From Symbiodinium sp. CCMP2592 (lineage: Eukaryota; Sar; Dinophyceae; Suessiales; Symbiodiniaceae): 64,000 bases of DNA. Both the position numbers and the translations under genes were made by a program. Of this stretch, positions 38,660-48,968 are shown piece after piece. The DNA is taken from assembly GCA_905221615.1 (NCBI GenBank), contig CAJNDT010003112.1, positions 1,646,315 to 1,710,314 on the forward strand. The letters run 5' to 3'. Each line of letters begins with the position of its first letter. The stretch's first letter is position 1. The notes under the pieces are model-generated. The model saw only the letters and a list, made by a program, of their open reading frames with translations. It did no database searches and had not been told where the DNA came from.

Positions 38660-39921
38660 CAAGGAAGACGATCGTCGTCATCTTTGTTGTCCTGGGGCTT
38701 GGGGTCTTACGGTTCCGGGTCTGGGGTGGGCTTTCGGACTTTGGCCCCAGTATGCCATGAAGGACTATGGCGACCTTCCAAAACCCCTGAATTAAGGAAT
38801 ATACCTTAAATTATAGTAGGATCCTTAATAGTATTTACGGTATATTCCTTAATGAAGGGATTTTGGAAGGTCTGGGTATGGCGACTATGGTGCCCGTTTG
38901 TTTCAGTTTGGGCAATGGAACAGATGCCACAATCAGGATTGCACAAGGATACTGTCGGAGATCCAGGCATCATCTTCAAGATGAAGCATCGTTCTTCCCG
39001 TGTGCTGCGACAGAGAACGACGAGCAAGACAGCTCTTGCCGAAAGCGATACACAGTGCTCAAGCAAGAAGTACCAGGCTGCACGAAGGTACTGGATATCA
39101 TGGTAAATTCGATAGATAGCAATGAAGCTTATCGCGAACACGAAGCCTGGAAGTGCTATCTCAGCATGGCCTGCTCCAGAAACATCTACGCCAGCGCGCG
39201 CGACTTCCCTGAGAGTCTCAGACGACATACCAGCAGCCAGCAGCACGTGGATCGCATCATCCACGGCAGCAGTCTTATCCCCAATCTCAGCAAGGATTCG
39301 TGCCGCATCCTCGGCCACAGAACAAGTTGCATGAACGACACTGCCCTCAAATCCAGAGCCGAGTTGTGCTGCCTCCTGCTCTCGCGCTTTGCCGTTCTCT
39401 CGATCGACCTCCAAGCACAGAAAGATCGTCCCACCAATGATCCAGCAAATGCGCTGAGCAATGTTTCCGCAGTCTTGAGCATTGCTTGTGTTGCAGATGG
39501 TGCGCCAGCGCAAGGCCAGACAGCCACACATAAACGCGCCTGACCTGTTCAAGACCATGCGACAAAGGTTGTGTTTCAGACTGATGCTGGCAAACACTGA
39601 TACGAAGGTGAAGCCAAGGGGGATTGTGTTCATGGCTGGAACATCCAAGGTGTTCATGTAGGCGCCAACCGCCATACCCAGGAGTCCTGGCAAGTTGTCC
39701 TATGTACTGTTATGGGGGATACGTCCCCAAATCATAATAGTAGTTCCTTATATAGAAACCCTACATTCTACGATATAGGTACTTTGGACCCTTTGGGAAG
39801 AAACACAGCATGGAATCTTGCGTTCTTGGAAAATCATTATCCTCATGCCCTTAAGGTAAAGCTTCAGGGCTGGACAAGACTGCTCGTAACGATTCGCATT
39901 GCAACTCCATGTGACGGCACG
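38660..39921 (-). CDS. Multi-pass membrane protein, three exons seen
   Basis: Exon 39921-39790 (SCPALKLYLKGMRIMIFQER, KIPCCVSSQR), a 90-nt GT-AG intron (39789-39700) that coincides with a family J hairpin, then 39699 to about 38877, with phase 0 on both sides. The long exon reads LPGLLGMAVGAYMN, IPLGFTFVSVFASISLKHNL, ICWIIGGTIFLCLEV, HATCSVAEDAARILAEIGDK, DDAIHVLLAAGMSSETLREV, IALPGFVFAISFIAIYRIYH and LSARAVLLVVLC, with at least four likely membrane segments around a soluble helical part. A family M hairpin (38776-38871) then interrupts the frame; using GT in CATA then GTCGCC and AG before GTCGCC gives a short tail ending near 38700. Family not recognised; a transporter or channel is possible but unsupported. 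Confidence 0.75.
38776..38871. repeat. Family M hairpin, copy 2
   Basis: CCTTCCAAAACCCCTGAATT ... TGAAGGGATTTTGGAAGG. The outer arm sequence differs entirely from copy 1, but the arms match each other. Confidence 0.85.
39699..39797. repeat. Family J element, copy 2, is an intron
   Basis: CCTATGTACTGTTATGGGGG ... GTACTTTGGACCCTTTGGGA. Read on the minus strand its ends supply GT and AG of a 90-nt intron. Confidence 0.85.
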
Positions 39922-40322
39922 CTGGGTTTTCAATGACAGCCCAAATCGACCCTAAGTATCTGCACTAGGTGTCGATGTCAACAGCCCCAAAAATTGTGTA
40001 TAGTCAGGGCTCTATATAAAACAATAAGGTGAAATACAATTTATCCCCAGTAAATTGAACCCCTAAACCCTTTATAAGCCCTAACCCCGATACTTGCGAA
40101 CGTAACTCCTACGTTAAAGAGACCCAAGTCTTCACTATGTGAGTAGGGTTTAGGGCTTCTGGTTTAGGGTTGGGGGTTAAGGGTTTAGGGCTGTAAGGGG
40201 TTTGGGTTTCGTGTTTAGGGCGTGATGCTTGGCTTTGGGCTGTGCACGGAAGTTAGCTGCACTTCACGAGGCCGTTCCTTCGCGCAAGAAAGGAATCGCA
40301 CTTCAGGATCTGGATATTAAGT

Positions 40323-40423
40323 GGGTGGTTGTCAATATTGGGGTCCCGTTTTGGGTCCTGATTATAATACGGCACCTAATATTTAGGGTACCTCAAAAGG
40401 GGCCCTAATTTTGACAACCACCC
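40323..40423. repeat. Family A element, copy 4
   Basis: Arms GGGTGGTTGTCAATATT and AATTTTGACAACCACCC. Confidence 0.85.
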
Positions 40424-40486
40424 ATGTGTCAAGGCTTGGATCTAGATCCTCATAATCTTCGCGGGCATTTGGTAAATTAGGGTTTC

Positions 40487-40620
40487 TAGGGACCCCCAAA
40501 AGCACATAAGCAAGAGCATTTTGTCGGGATATCCCTACCTTATGGGCTTCCTTTTAACGGGGGTTTATATGGGACATCCCTATGCTAAATGTTTGCTTAT
40601 GTGCTTTTTTGGGGCCCTAG
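40487..40620. repeat. Family L hairpin, copy 1
   Basis: AGGGACCCCCAAAAGCACAT ... TTGCTTATGTGCTTTTTTGG, inner GGGATATCCCTACCTTATGG. Confidence 0.85.
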
Positions 40621-40660
40621 TTTCGGCCCCTGAGCCCAATCCTAGCACGGCCGTCATCAC

Positions 40661-41655
40661 CAGGCTTCGGCAAAGCTGTCGTCCTCGGAGAGCACCCAAT
40701 CAAAGAAAGCGATTTTACGGCTTAGCACCTTCGTAACTTAAAATTAAAGCCGTCGAGTTTCCGAATGGGGCTCCTAGACCCCCGAACTCCCCTCATAAAC
40801 GATGACAGGGTTGACACAAAACTGAGGAGACCCAAAAGTCCCAAACCCGAAACTCCTAAACCCTAACAGAAGCTGCAGAGAATCTAAGCACATGGCCAAT
40901 TTTCATGTGTCTTCTGGGGGCTTATACGGGGTTTAGGGTTTAGGTGGAGGATCTGTTCGACGCGCGTGCGATGACGATGGTCTTGCCCTCCTCATGGGCA
41001 CGGTAGGCTTCGTACACACACCACAACCTGGATTTTTCAGGGATGGGGAAAGGCAGACTGCTGGCTCCACCTAGCTTTGTGTCCCTCTCTCCATGGGCCT
41101 GGTGTAGATGCTGCAATGCCGATTGGGTACGACAAGGACGCAGGACGAGGCCTGCAAAGCCAAGGCAAAAGGCGAGCTGCTTGGAGCTTCAAGCAAGGCC
41201 GCGATGTTCAGGTTCTGAGGGTTGGCCAGCATGCAGCACCAGGCGTGCAGTGCGGTCGACGGCCAGGAATGCAGAACCTTGGAAATGAACTCGAAGATAC
41301 CTTCCTGCCAGGCGTGGCTGATGAAGAGCTGACACTCCAACCCTTCCGGGTGCATCATTAATGCCCAGCTCACCTTGCCCACACGGTCTGTCACAGGCAT
41401 GATATGTTGCGTGTTGACCGTGTAGACGCTAGGCCCGAAGACCTTGTCAGAGGTCTCGAAATCGTCTTTGCCGTCATCTGGTGGCCGAATCTCGCCTTTC
41501 TGGATTGCTTGTTGCACCTCCTGGCGCAAGTGCTTCAAGTCCGCGCGAGTGATGCACCAGCGCTCCGGAGGAACGGACTCGTGCAACTCCACTGCCTCCG
41601 ACAGCGTGTAAATCGTGGAACCTCTGGTTAATGTAGATGAACTACTTGCAACCAT
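40661..41655 (-). CDS. Dinoflagellate FISHAW-domain protein, partial gene
   Basis: Main exon about 41655-41099, 5' edge uncertain; it may begin at an acceptor near 41623. It reads TIYTLSEAVELHESVPPERW, then ITRADLKHLRQEVQQAIQKG, SVYTVNTQHIMPV, LECQLFISHAWQEGIFEF, HAWCCMLANPQNLNI and VVPNRHCSIYTR. A 71-nt intron (41098-41028) with a GC donor (ACCAG then GCCC) and AG acceptor leads to 41027 downward, where the frame continues in phase as LWCVYEAYRAHEEGKTIVIA to about 40960. A further exon at 40728-40661 reads KIAFFDWVLSEDDSFAEA before a GT donor; its membership of this gene is likely but unproven. From memory, proteins with this order of motifs form a large family in dinoflagellates. Its fold may be TIR-like, but the function is not known to me. 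The last exons were not found. Confidence 0.85.
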
Positions 41656-41727
41656 GGGCCAACACTTCAGCTTGAAGCATAAGGCAGGTGCTGTCCTCGC
41701 GGAGTCTTTGCCCCGACAGCTCCTGCT

Positions 41728-41985
41728 CTAGAAGTGGCCTTTGAACCAAAGGGATACCGGAGGTATCCTGGAGCCAATGCACTCAAACCTCTCTGTTTTT
41801 GGACCTTCGCGCTGGAATGCTAGACACTTCTGATGCCGTTGAGTTGCAGGTACCCGCCGCGCGCCGGCGCCTGGAGGCCAGGGGCTCCAACAAACTGCAA
41901 CAAGGATTCTAGACTTGTCCAGCTTCCGTTCTCGAGGATAAACTTTGGGCATATTCCGGGACCATGATAGCCCAAGAATGTTCAA
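41728..41985 (-). CDS. Candidate exon(s) upstream of the FISHAW gene
   Basis: Frames read REGPKTERFECIGSRIPPVS then LWFKGHF and a stop, and further up ILEHSWAIMVPEYAQSLSSR. Another at 41705-41650 reads LSGQRLREDSTCLMLQAEVL. They may be 5' exons of the FISHAW gene or the end of another gene; joins are not resolved. Confidence 0.35.
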   Translation of the reverse strand: MNILGLSWSRNMPKVYPRERKLDKSRILVAVCWSPWPPGAGARRVPATQRHQKCLAFQREGPKTERFECIGSRIPPVSLWFKGHF

Positions 41986-42216
41986 GGATACTTACTTGCT
42001 CTGGCGGATTAAGTGAGAATGAAGAAGATTCCCAAAGGAACGGAGATGGTTTAGGAATTAGGGTTTGGAGTTGGGGCTTTGGGTTTATAGGTTCTAGGTT
42101 TAGGCGAGGTCGCGAGGTAGAACCCCGCTGATCTCTGAAAAGACGAAGGAGTTTACCTCCCATACACTACACTTTGAATGGCCTTGACACGCAAACCCAC
42201 CCACTGAGTGGGGCCA

Positions 42217-42337
42217 GGAAGGTTGGAACATGGAGGTGGGGTTCAGAGCTTAAGGTGCGGCCGACAATAGGATGACATGCGCTAGGCTTCCTTCTCTCCT
42301 TCGGTTGGAGTTGGAGGACATGATGTTCCAACTTTCC
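42217..42337. repeat. Family D-related hairpin, copy 3
   Basis: Arms GGAAGGTTGGAACATG and CATGATGTTCCAACTTTCC; middle diverged. Confidence 0.65.
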
Positions 42338-42530
42338 GACTTCCGCTGCAGGCTTCATCCTCTAAAGGGTTACTTATATAGAACTCATGGGGTTTTAAGG
42401 CTATATATTCAGGAGTTGGGATCAGGGCATAGGGATTTATGTTTGGGGTTTAGGCTCTGGGGGTGGGGAATTTCAGGGGTGCCGGGTTCGGGTTTTGGGG
42501 AACTGAGCCTATTTCATTCGTTCAACGTTT

Positions 42531-42630
42531 GGGTAGTTGTCAATTAATGGTCTCTTTTTGGGTACCCTAAATATTAGGTGACGTATCATAATAAGGACCC
42601 AAAGCGGGACCATTATTTTGACAACCACCC
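42531..42630. repeat. Family A element, copy 5 (core inverted)
   Basis: Arms GGGTAGTTGTCAAT and ATTTTGACAACCACCC; the core runs in the opposite direction to copies 1-4, as expected for an element that inserts either way round. Confidence 0.8.
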
Positions 42631-43111
42631 ATTTACTGCAAGAGGGTGGCTTTCGAGGCTCCCGGATCGTAGGACTTAGCGTGACTGTCAGCCGACCCTG
42701 ATTGGCCAGAGGCCTCTGCACATGAGGGACCCTGCAAATACCAAAAGTTTCCGACGCACCTCATCATGGACCAGAACCCCTACTGCTTCTCAAGTTCGGC
42801 CGCTATCCAACTCACAGGGGCCAGCTTTTGGAGTGATACATACCACCACCACAAGAAACCTAGGGAAAATCAAACCAAATCGCGGAAACTATATGAACAC
42901 CTATATCCCTATAAGGGTTCCTTATCGGGTTCCTCTTCTCAGGGTTCATGAACTGGGATGCCCAGCAACCTACTAGTAGGAATAAAGCACGCAGAACATA
43001 GAACAGCTTGACAGCGGCTTTCCCTGGCCATGAAAACTCCTGCCCTGCTATCCCCTCCAAAAATCGAGGAGCCCTATGCTATCAATATGTGCCCGACACA
43101 TAGCCCGAAAC

Positions 43112-43220
43112 CATACGGGAGTTGCCGAAAACAGGGGGGTACCTTGTTTTGGGGTGCTTCTAATAAGGATCCTACTACCTAGGGTACTATATTAGGGTCC
43201 CTATGTTCGGAAACTCCCAT
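43112..43220. repeat. Family H hairpin, copy 4
   Basis: CATACGGGAGTTGCCGAAAA ... CTATGTTCGGAAACTCCCAT. Confidence 0.8.
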
Positions 43221-43230
43221 CTCTGATTGC

Positions 43231-43330
43231 TTAATGGGAAGGAGCCACAAAGTCTCGAGGGGAAGGAATGGAGCGATTCCCACTGGATGTCAGTGCTCGT
43301 TCTTGCATGCCGTGCTCATGGGACTTGAGC
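43231..43330 (-). CDS. Candidate exon
   Basis: Reads MLKSHEHGMQERALTSSGNR and SIPSPRDFVAPSH, then a stop. A family H hairpin lies immediately below. Confidence 0.45.
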
Positions 43331-43489
43331 ATTCGATTTTGAATGATAGGCTCTATTAGATTATTCGGACCATGTTTAAGGCGTCAGCGTTAGGTTGGGG
43401 ATTCCGGTTTTGCACAGACCCTAAACCCTACAAAAAGAGCATGGCTTCAGGCTCCGTGCATTGAGCCCCGCCTAAACCCTAAAATTTAC

Positions 43490-43575
43490 ATGTAAACTAC
43501 CCAGAATTAACCCTAAACCCTAAACCTTAAACCCTAACCCCCAAAACCCCTGAACCCCGAAACCCTAAACCCCAA
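43490..43575. repeat. CCCTAAA tract
   Basis: Near-perfect at 43508-43535. Confidence 0.85.
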
Positions 43576-43680
43576 TGAGCCCTCCACAGAGTCAGATCGA
43601 CGAGCGGCGCACGCCAATCCGAAGCTGGCTCTCGGACGCCACTTTCGATGAACCTTCGCTGCGAAACACCCAGCCCTCAA
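43570..43680. CDS. Candidate coding segment, strand unclear
   Basis: Plus strand: RRTPIRSWLSDATFDEPSLR. Minus strand: VFRSEGSSKVASESQLRIGV. Both are open. Confidence 0.35.
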
Positions 43681-43951
43681 CCCTACCTGGACCCCACAAG
43701 TAGGTGGAATAACAGCCCGTTATAGGTTTTGGGCAACTATTCTTACCTATTAGTCTACCGACTTTTGCGGAATTGCAGCCGCCTCGACGTACTTTGATCG
43801 CTTTAGGGTTTATGAGGTATAGGGTTTATAGGGTTTGAGGTCATTTAGGGAACCCGATGACTCTTTCTGGCCCAGCACTCCCTAAGCATCCGAATTCTCG
43901 TCATCTCGGGAGATTGGAGCCGGATACTTGGCTCTGGCTTGAAGGCTTTAC

Positions 43952-44005
43952 GTGGAGGGTGTTGGGGTCGCAAGCGCTGTAGATCACCCGGACCCCCAGA
44001 TCATC
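43952..44005 (-). CDS. Exon, 18 codons
   Basis: Phase 0 at both ends, acceptor GGGCGTAG, donor CTCCAC then GTAAAG. Reads DDLGVRVIYSACDPNTLH. Confidence 0.6.
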
Positions 44006-44184
44006 CTACGCCCAAACCCTGAACTTGACAGAGGGATGGGATGGTCGAACACATAGACGAACACATAGAGGTCAGGGCACTCATTCGGTTTTAATGTATA
44101 GGATGAGTGTACTCCCGAAACTCGTAAACACTTAAACAGTAACATGCTGAGTTGGGCTCTTTAAGTTCTACCAAGACCCTGCAC

Positions 44185-44280
44185 TTCAAAAATCCAGAAA
44201 GCCTGATGCTATAACGACAAATCCGACAACCGCAACCACTAAATGCGCGGATGCGTCTGAAGCGAAGCTCCACACCATGC
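44185..44280 (-). CDS. Candidate exon, hydrophobic tail
   Basis: Reads SDASAHLVVAVVGFVVIASG and FLDF then a stop, like a C-terminal membrane anchor. A second open frame overlaps. Confidence 0.4.
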
Positions 44281-44455
44281 GCCCTGAACCGCAGAATGCC
44301 AAGGCAGAAACTACTAACTCACTCTGAAACCGGAACGCTGTAATTCCCAGATCCCTCAACCCTAAACCCCTATACAGCTAAACCCTAAACTCCTGAAAAT
44401 TCCTAAATCTCTAAAGCCCATAGAGCCTAAACCCTAAGCCTTCGCATCTTACAAG

Positions 44456-44505
44456 GCATGCGAGAAGCCCGGCGTCCGTAGCCGTCCGGACTGCCTTGAA
44501 CGGGG
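44456..44505 (-). CDS. Short exon with GTAAGA donor
   Basis: After ACTTGTTGATGTCCCTCAG reads RPFPPFKAVRTATDAGLLAC and L. Confidence 0.5.
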
Positions 44506-44631
44506 GAAAGGGGCGCTGAGGGACATCAACAAGTATCGAACTTTTCAGGGGGAGAAGACCTTTAGGGTTTAGGGTTTATGGGGTTGGGGTTTATAGGGGT
44601 TTAGGGTGTATATGACCTGCTCACCAGTATA

Positions 44632-44703
44632 TAATAGGGCTTGAATAATTCGATTCGGCTTTGGGCGCTACATTACATTATACTGAAATTGCTAGGGCGC
44701 CCT
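44632..44703. repeat. Family F element, partial
   Basis: AATAGGGCTTGAATAATTCG then GGCTTTGGGCGCTACATTA; no right arm. Confidence 0.55.
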
Positions 44704-44861
44704 ACGGAATGATAGCACAGTCTGCTTTACGGCATAGGCTTCGGTATAGAGGCGTGCCGCAGGACTAGGGATCGGGTGGTTCGGGTCCTTACTACATGAT
44801 GCAGCATGCATGATACAGTAAAACCAGGACTCGAATATTTATCCCGAGGGTCCATCCATCC

Positions 44862-44903
44862 ATATATATATATATATATACATACATACATACATACATA
44901 CCT
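44862..44903. repeat. TA / CATA microsatellite
   Basis: TA run followed by CATA units. Confidence 0.9.
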
Positions 44904-44909
44904 ACTATT

Positions 44910-44952
44910 AGGTCCCCAAAACCATGATGGGGATTGTCTTTGGGGACCTAAT
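44910..44952. repeat. Small hairpin
   Basis: TTAGGTCCCCAAA ... TTTGGGGACCTAA, 13-nt perfect arms with a 17-nt loop. Confidence 0.75.
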
Positions 44953-45216
44953 TCCATAATGGTAGTATATGCGGACCCTCTGGGTTAGCCTCCATATCTC
45001 TTGATGCTTGTATGAGATTTCGCCAACCAGGCAACTTGCACCTCTTAGGCTCCCATCAAAAGGCCGCCTTCTTCGTGCGCCGAGACGACGTGCCAAGTGC
45101 CGCGGCGCCTTGGAGTCGGTTGGCTGCCGGCTATGGGGTGAAATCCTGAACCCTGTAATCTATAAGCCTCCTAACCCATCTTAACCCTTGCGACGTGTAT
45201 ATAAGTTTTTAAGGTT

Positions 45217-45510
45217 TTGAGTTTAATGATCAGGGTAGGGACTTTAGGTAAAATGGGGTGCCTCCTATCATTCCTTCGCCCTTTTCCAAATCTTGCACCT
45301 CCGTGGTTACTGGTCCAGGCTTCGTGGCTGAAGATTCCGCATAAATGGTTTGGGCTGGCAAAGGTTCAAGCTTATGTGAAAGTGGGTTTAGAAATCATTG
45401 TCGCTTTCGACGCTTACCAGTTACATTGTCAGCCATTCTTCGTGTGGCCTCAAGCGTTAGACGCTGAATCCAAGGCTAGGCGGTGTCGCCAGGCCCCCCG
45501 AAGAGCATGA
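45217..45510 (+). CDS. Candidate plus-strand coding segment
   Basis: 97-codon frame: WLKIPHKWFGLAKVQAYVKV and GLEIIVAFDAYQLHCQPFFV, then ALDAESKARRCRQAPRRA and a stop. An acceptor-like GTCCAG sits in front of the second half. No family recognised. Confidence 0.4.
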   Translation: MSLMIRVGTLGKMGCLLSFLRPFPNLAPPWLLVQASWLKIPHKWFGLAKVQAYVKVGLEIIVAFDAYQLHCQPFFVWPQALDAESKARRCRQAPRRA

Positions 45511-45519
45511 AACTCCTAA

Positions 45520-46000
45520 ACCCCAAGCCCTAAGCCCAATAATTACCCGAAGCCCTAAACCCTAAACTCTAAACACTCAAAGTGTCTTTTTCGAGGCACT
45601 GGCTGACAGTTCGACGGTCTGGGTTTAGGGGTTTAGGGGCTAGGGGTTCAGTCGTTCAGGGTTTAGAGGTTTAGGGTTTTAGAGGTTTAGGGGTTGAGGG
45701 TTTAGGGGCTTAGCTGTTTTAGGGATATGATTCCAAAACATGCGGCCCAACAGCGAAGTTAAAATTCTACGCACCAAAAACCTGAACATCCCAACATTAA
45801 AGGAGTCCCACATTGGCGTTGCGATTCTTGTCTAGTTAACCTCCTACAAGCTTACGAAACTTGCAACAGAATTCAGAACTCAATCACGACAGCTAGCCTC
45901 CAGGACTAGCTGAGTTTCTGATCAGTTCATGGTTGCAGCAAGGGCCGCGGGGAAGGACAACCCTGTGTATTTTTAGCGGCCAGGCCCCACCGGCAGCCGG
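45520..46000. other. Telomere-like words, no gene seen
   Basis: CCCTAAA units to 45580, GGTTTAGGG units 45622-45725, then mixed sequence in which I recognise no exon. Confidence 0.5.
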
Positions 46001-46296
46001 TGGGCAGCCTGGTCCGTTTGTGGTGTTCAAAGGTAGTGTTTCAGACTGCCGTTAAATGGGGAAGCGGGTCCCCAATGATGCTCCTGATGCTCGCTCCCCG
46101 GCTCCGATTGGGCCCCAATGATGCTCATGATGCTCGCCCACCGGCTTCCTGTCCCGGTGCTTTATCGTGTCCACGCTTGCTTGCAAACCAGATTGGAAAA
46201 TGCACCCCTGGATTTGTCACACGAGCTTGCTGCGTGTCAACCCTAAAGCCCTCAACCCTAAACCCTAAACCGCGAGACCCCAAACCCTAAAGCCCT

Positions 46297-46380
46297 AAGC
46301 CTTCGACCTCCTTCTGCAAGGCCAGCGGCCATGCGCGCAAGGACACCAGCGAAAGGCGCCACACATCGTTGCAATGTCGG
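46297..46380 (-). CDS. Candidate exon
   Basis: Reads DVWRLSLVSLRAWPLALQKE before GTCGAA. Confidence 0.4.
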
Positions 46381-46659
46381 CTGCCTCTGCCGAGGCATGT
46401 GGGTAGCTCTCTGAGGTAGTTTAAGGCTTAGGGTTCCTTTTTGGATCCCCAGGGCAGTAGAGTAGTTCTCTAAGTTAATTTAAGAATTAGGAATTAGGGT
46501 TTAGGGCCCCTTTTTGATGATAGTTTAGGGCTTAGGGTTAAGAGTCCCCTTTTAAGTCTCAAAACAGTATGGCACCATCATAAAAAAGGACCCTGAAAGG
46601 GATTCGAATTCGGAGAATCACCCCAAGAAGGGCCTTGGTGGTTGTGATGAGACAACCCC

Positions 46660-46702
46660 CCCCACACACACACACACACGCACACACACACACACACACA
46701 CA
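46660..46702. repeat. CA microsatellite
   Basis: CA run beside a family F element. Confidence 0.9.
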
Positions 46703-46713
46703 ACGGATAATAC

Positions 46714-46814
46714 CGGGGCCTAAATATGATATTCAAAGCAAGACTTTTGGAGATATACTACTCGAATTATGAGGAACACAAAATGGTATTGGCAGTTTAT
46801 TTAGGCCGCTCCAT
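46714..46814. repeat. Family F element
   Basis: CCGGGGCCTAAATATGATAT ... GGCAGTTTATTTAGGCCGCT. Confidence 0.7.
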
Positions 46815-46869
46815 TACACGGAAGGCTATGCTACAGGCATGGCGTTCCCTGATGTTCCGGGTCCCCCGA

Positions 46870-47078
46870 AAGAATTGATATCTAACGACGGAGTCTGGGT
46901 GCGATTTTCACGAGCCGCCGTTTGAAGTGCAGAGTGTTAGCTGCGGAATGTCCGGATTATAATGTAAACAGGGCTCAAGCGGCCTGGTGCTACCAAGTTC
47001 TGGTTCCAGTCATCACCGTAGGCGAGTTCTCTCTTCTCTCAGTCTCTCAGTCTCTCAGTCTCTCAGTCTCTCAGTCTG

Positions 47079-47109
<31 letters not shown>

Positions 47110-47499
47110 TCTTGTCATGGCATCTCCAACGGCACGGTTGACATCGTCTCAAACAAAGTTCTTGCTCTGGAAGTCCCCGATTCCCAGGCCCAACAAATGA
47201 GGAAACCACAGGGCCCTGCATTTTGAACTCGAGAGGGTTCGGGGTTTAGGGGCTTAATTTTAAGCTTTAGGGTTCGGGGCATTGGGCTCGGGGTTTAGGG
47301 CGTAGGGCTTATGGTTTTGTGTTGTCGGTTTAGGGTTTAGGGTTTGGGGTGATGTTTACCGAGTGTTTCCAACGCGCCCCTCAGACCAGAACCAGCACGT
47401 CCAGGAACAGAGGATGACTGTTCGCATTGCTTCGATATGTGTCATTGTCACTTGGAGTTTGTGCTCAAAGACTTCACCAAGAAACCCGCAGAGATCCTG
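46870..47499 (+). CDS. Plus-strand gene, Cys/His-rich 3' part seen
   Basis: Coding-like pieces: about 46870-46923 (ELISNDGVWVRFSRAA), 47115-47205 (HGISNGTVDIVSNKVLALEV, PDSQAQQ) and about 47375-47499 (PEPARPGTEDDCSHCFDMCH, CHLEFVLKDFTKKPAEIL) ending at GTAATA. The C-x-x-C-x-x-x-C-x-C-H cluster could bind zinc. A CT/CAGT microsatellite lies between pieces one and two. For 47.35-47.5 kb the minus strand is open as well (GFLGEVFEHKLQVTMTHIEA). If plus is right, this gene converges on the minus gene ending at 47644. Confidence 0.5.
47036..47103. repeat. CTCAGT and CT microsatellite
   Basis: TCTCAG units then a CT run, inside the plus-strand gene. Confidence 0.9.
47225..47350. repeat. TTTAGGG-type tract
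   Basis: GGTTTAGGGTTTAGGGTTTGG at the end; lies between two pieces of the plus-strand gene. Confidence 0.8.
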
Positions 47500-47643
47500 G
47501 TAATATCCTCACATCCCTATGGGATTGAATTGCGTTTAATTTCTGCCATTACTAGCCCTCACCGCGCGCAAAACACGCATAGGTGCTTTTGAAAAGACCC
47601 CTTATGTATGCTATATTTTTCTTTTGTATATATAGCTCACATA

Positions 47644-48823
47644 CTAGCTGAGGCGAAATGTCAAACGACCCGGGCATGACCCAATAATGAGGCTCTCGTG
47701 CATGCATTCTGACAGGAAAAGGCCGGAGGTGGTACGTTGTGTATCAAAAGGCTGAAACATCTTCCTCAAGCCCACTGCGAAAGCTTTCGGATCATATGGG
47801 CGATTCTTGTTTTCATCCCTGCACGACAATACAACGCCACCGGTAAGGACCTGCAACAGTAACAAGGTCCTAATAGCTCTCAGACACTCGACATATGAAT
47901 TCACCACACTATACATCCCAACTTCCCAACCTTCCATAAGCTAGAACCGCCCTTTGTCGAATTAGCTTACAAGCCAGCTTCGCAGATGACGAGGCCAGCT
48001 CTGCACTGCTGCTCGCAAGCAAGTATTTCTTTCAACAAACACAACCCTTCGGTTATCTGTCTTTTTGATGCCATCTGGAAGTCGTATCACGACCTAGCCA
48101 TCTTCTTCGTCCAACTCAGCGAACAAAAATGGCGGTATTCACGTGCCTTTGATGCAAACTGTACAGTACATCGGTGCTTTGGAACCGCAATAGCCAATGG
48201 CCATGGATGGGAGTCCGGCTACGCATATCCTCCTGCTTTCGGTATTCCCCGTGGCTTCAAGATGCTCTCAGCCAGGCAAACCTGGATGACCACTAGCACA
48301 GACAACATCCGTTTTTGGTACCTGTGAGCCCTAAAGCCTGAATCCTAGATCCCACTGTATCTGCCAAATTCAAAAACAGCAAAAACGTAAACCCTATAAC
48401 TCCTAAACCCTGAACCCTAAAACCCTAGCCTAAACCCTAAACCCTTACCTGGGACCAAGCGACCTCATACATCTCCTCGAAAGCCGGCTTTTCTGCCAGG
48501 CGTTTCACAAACTCTTCCGGGCCAAGTCCTCCTCGCAAAGTCCTGGTCTGTTCTTCGAGGCCCTTCAAAAAATCACAACTGCGTAATTGCAATTTCCTCC
48601 GACACTACGATGAATTCTTGCCAACACAATTGCAATCCTAAACCCAAGTAGCTAGTGACCATTGTCATAGATTGTATACTCCCCAAAATACTAACCACAT
48701 AAAGGCAATGTTCAAGATCAGTCTGGGTGCAATATCAGTTGCCGGAATTCCGGAAACTCCTTCCGCTCGCTTAGGCGCAAGATGGACTCCCACTGGCGCT
48801 GCCTAAATTTCCCAAAGCTTCAT

Positions 48824-48861
<38 letters not shown>

Positions 48862-48930
48862 TATATATGTATGCATAAACATGCACATATGTATGTATAT
48901 ACATATGTACATACATATCTATCTATCTCG

Positions 48931-48968
<38 letters not shown>

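Noticed and set aside
41624-41655. A 29-nt intron between two FISHAW gene frames
   Set aside because: Too short and out of phase; the 5' edge of the exon is left open instead.
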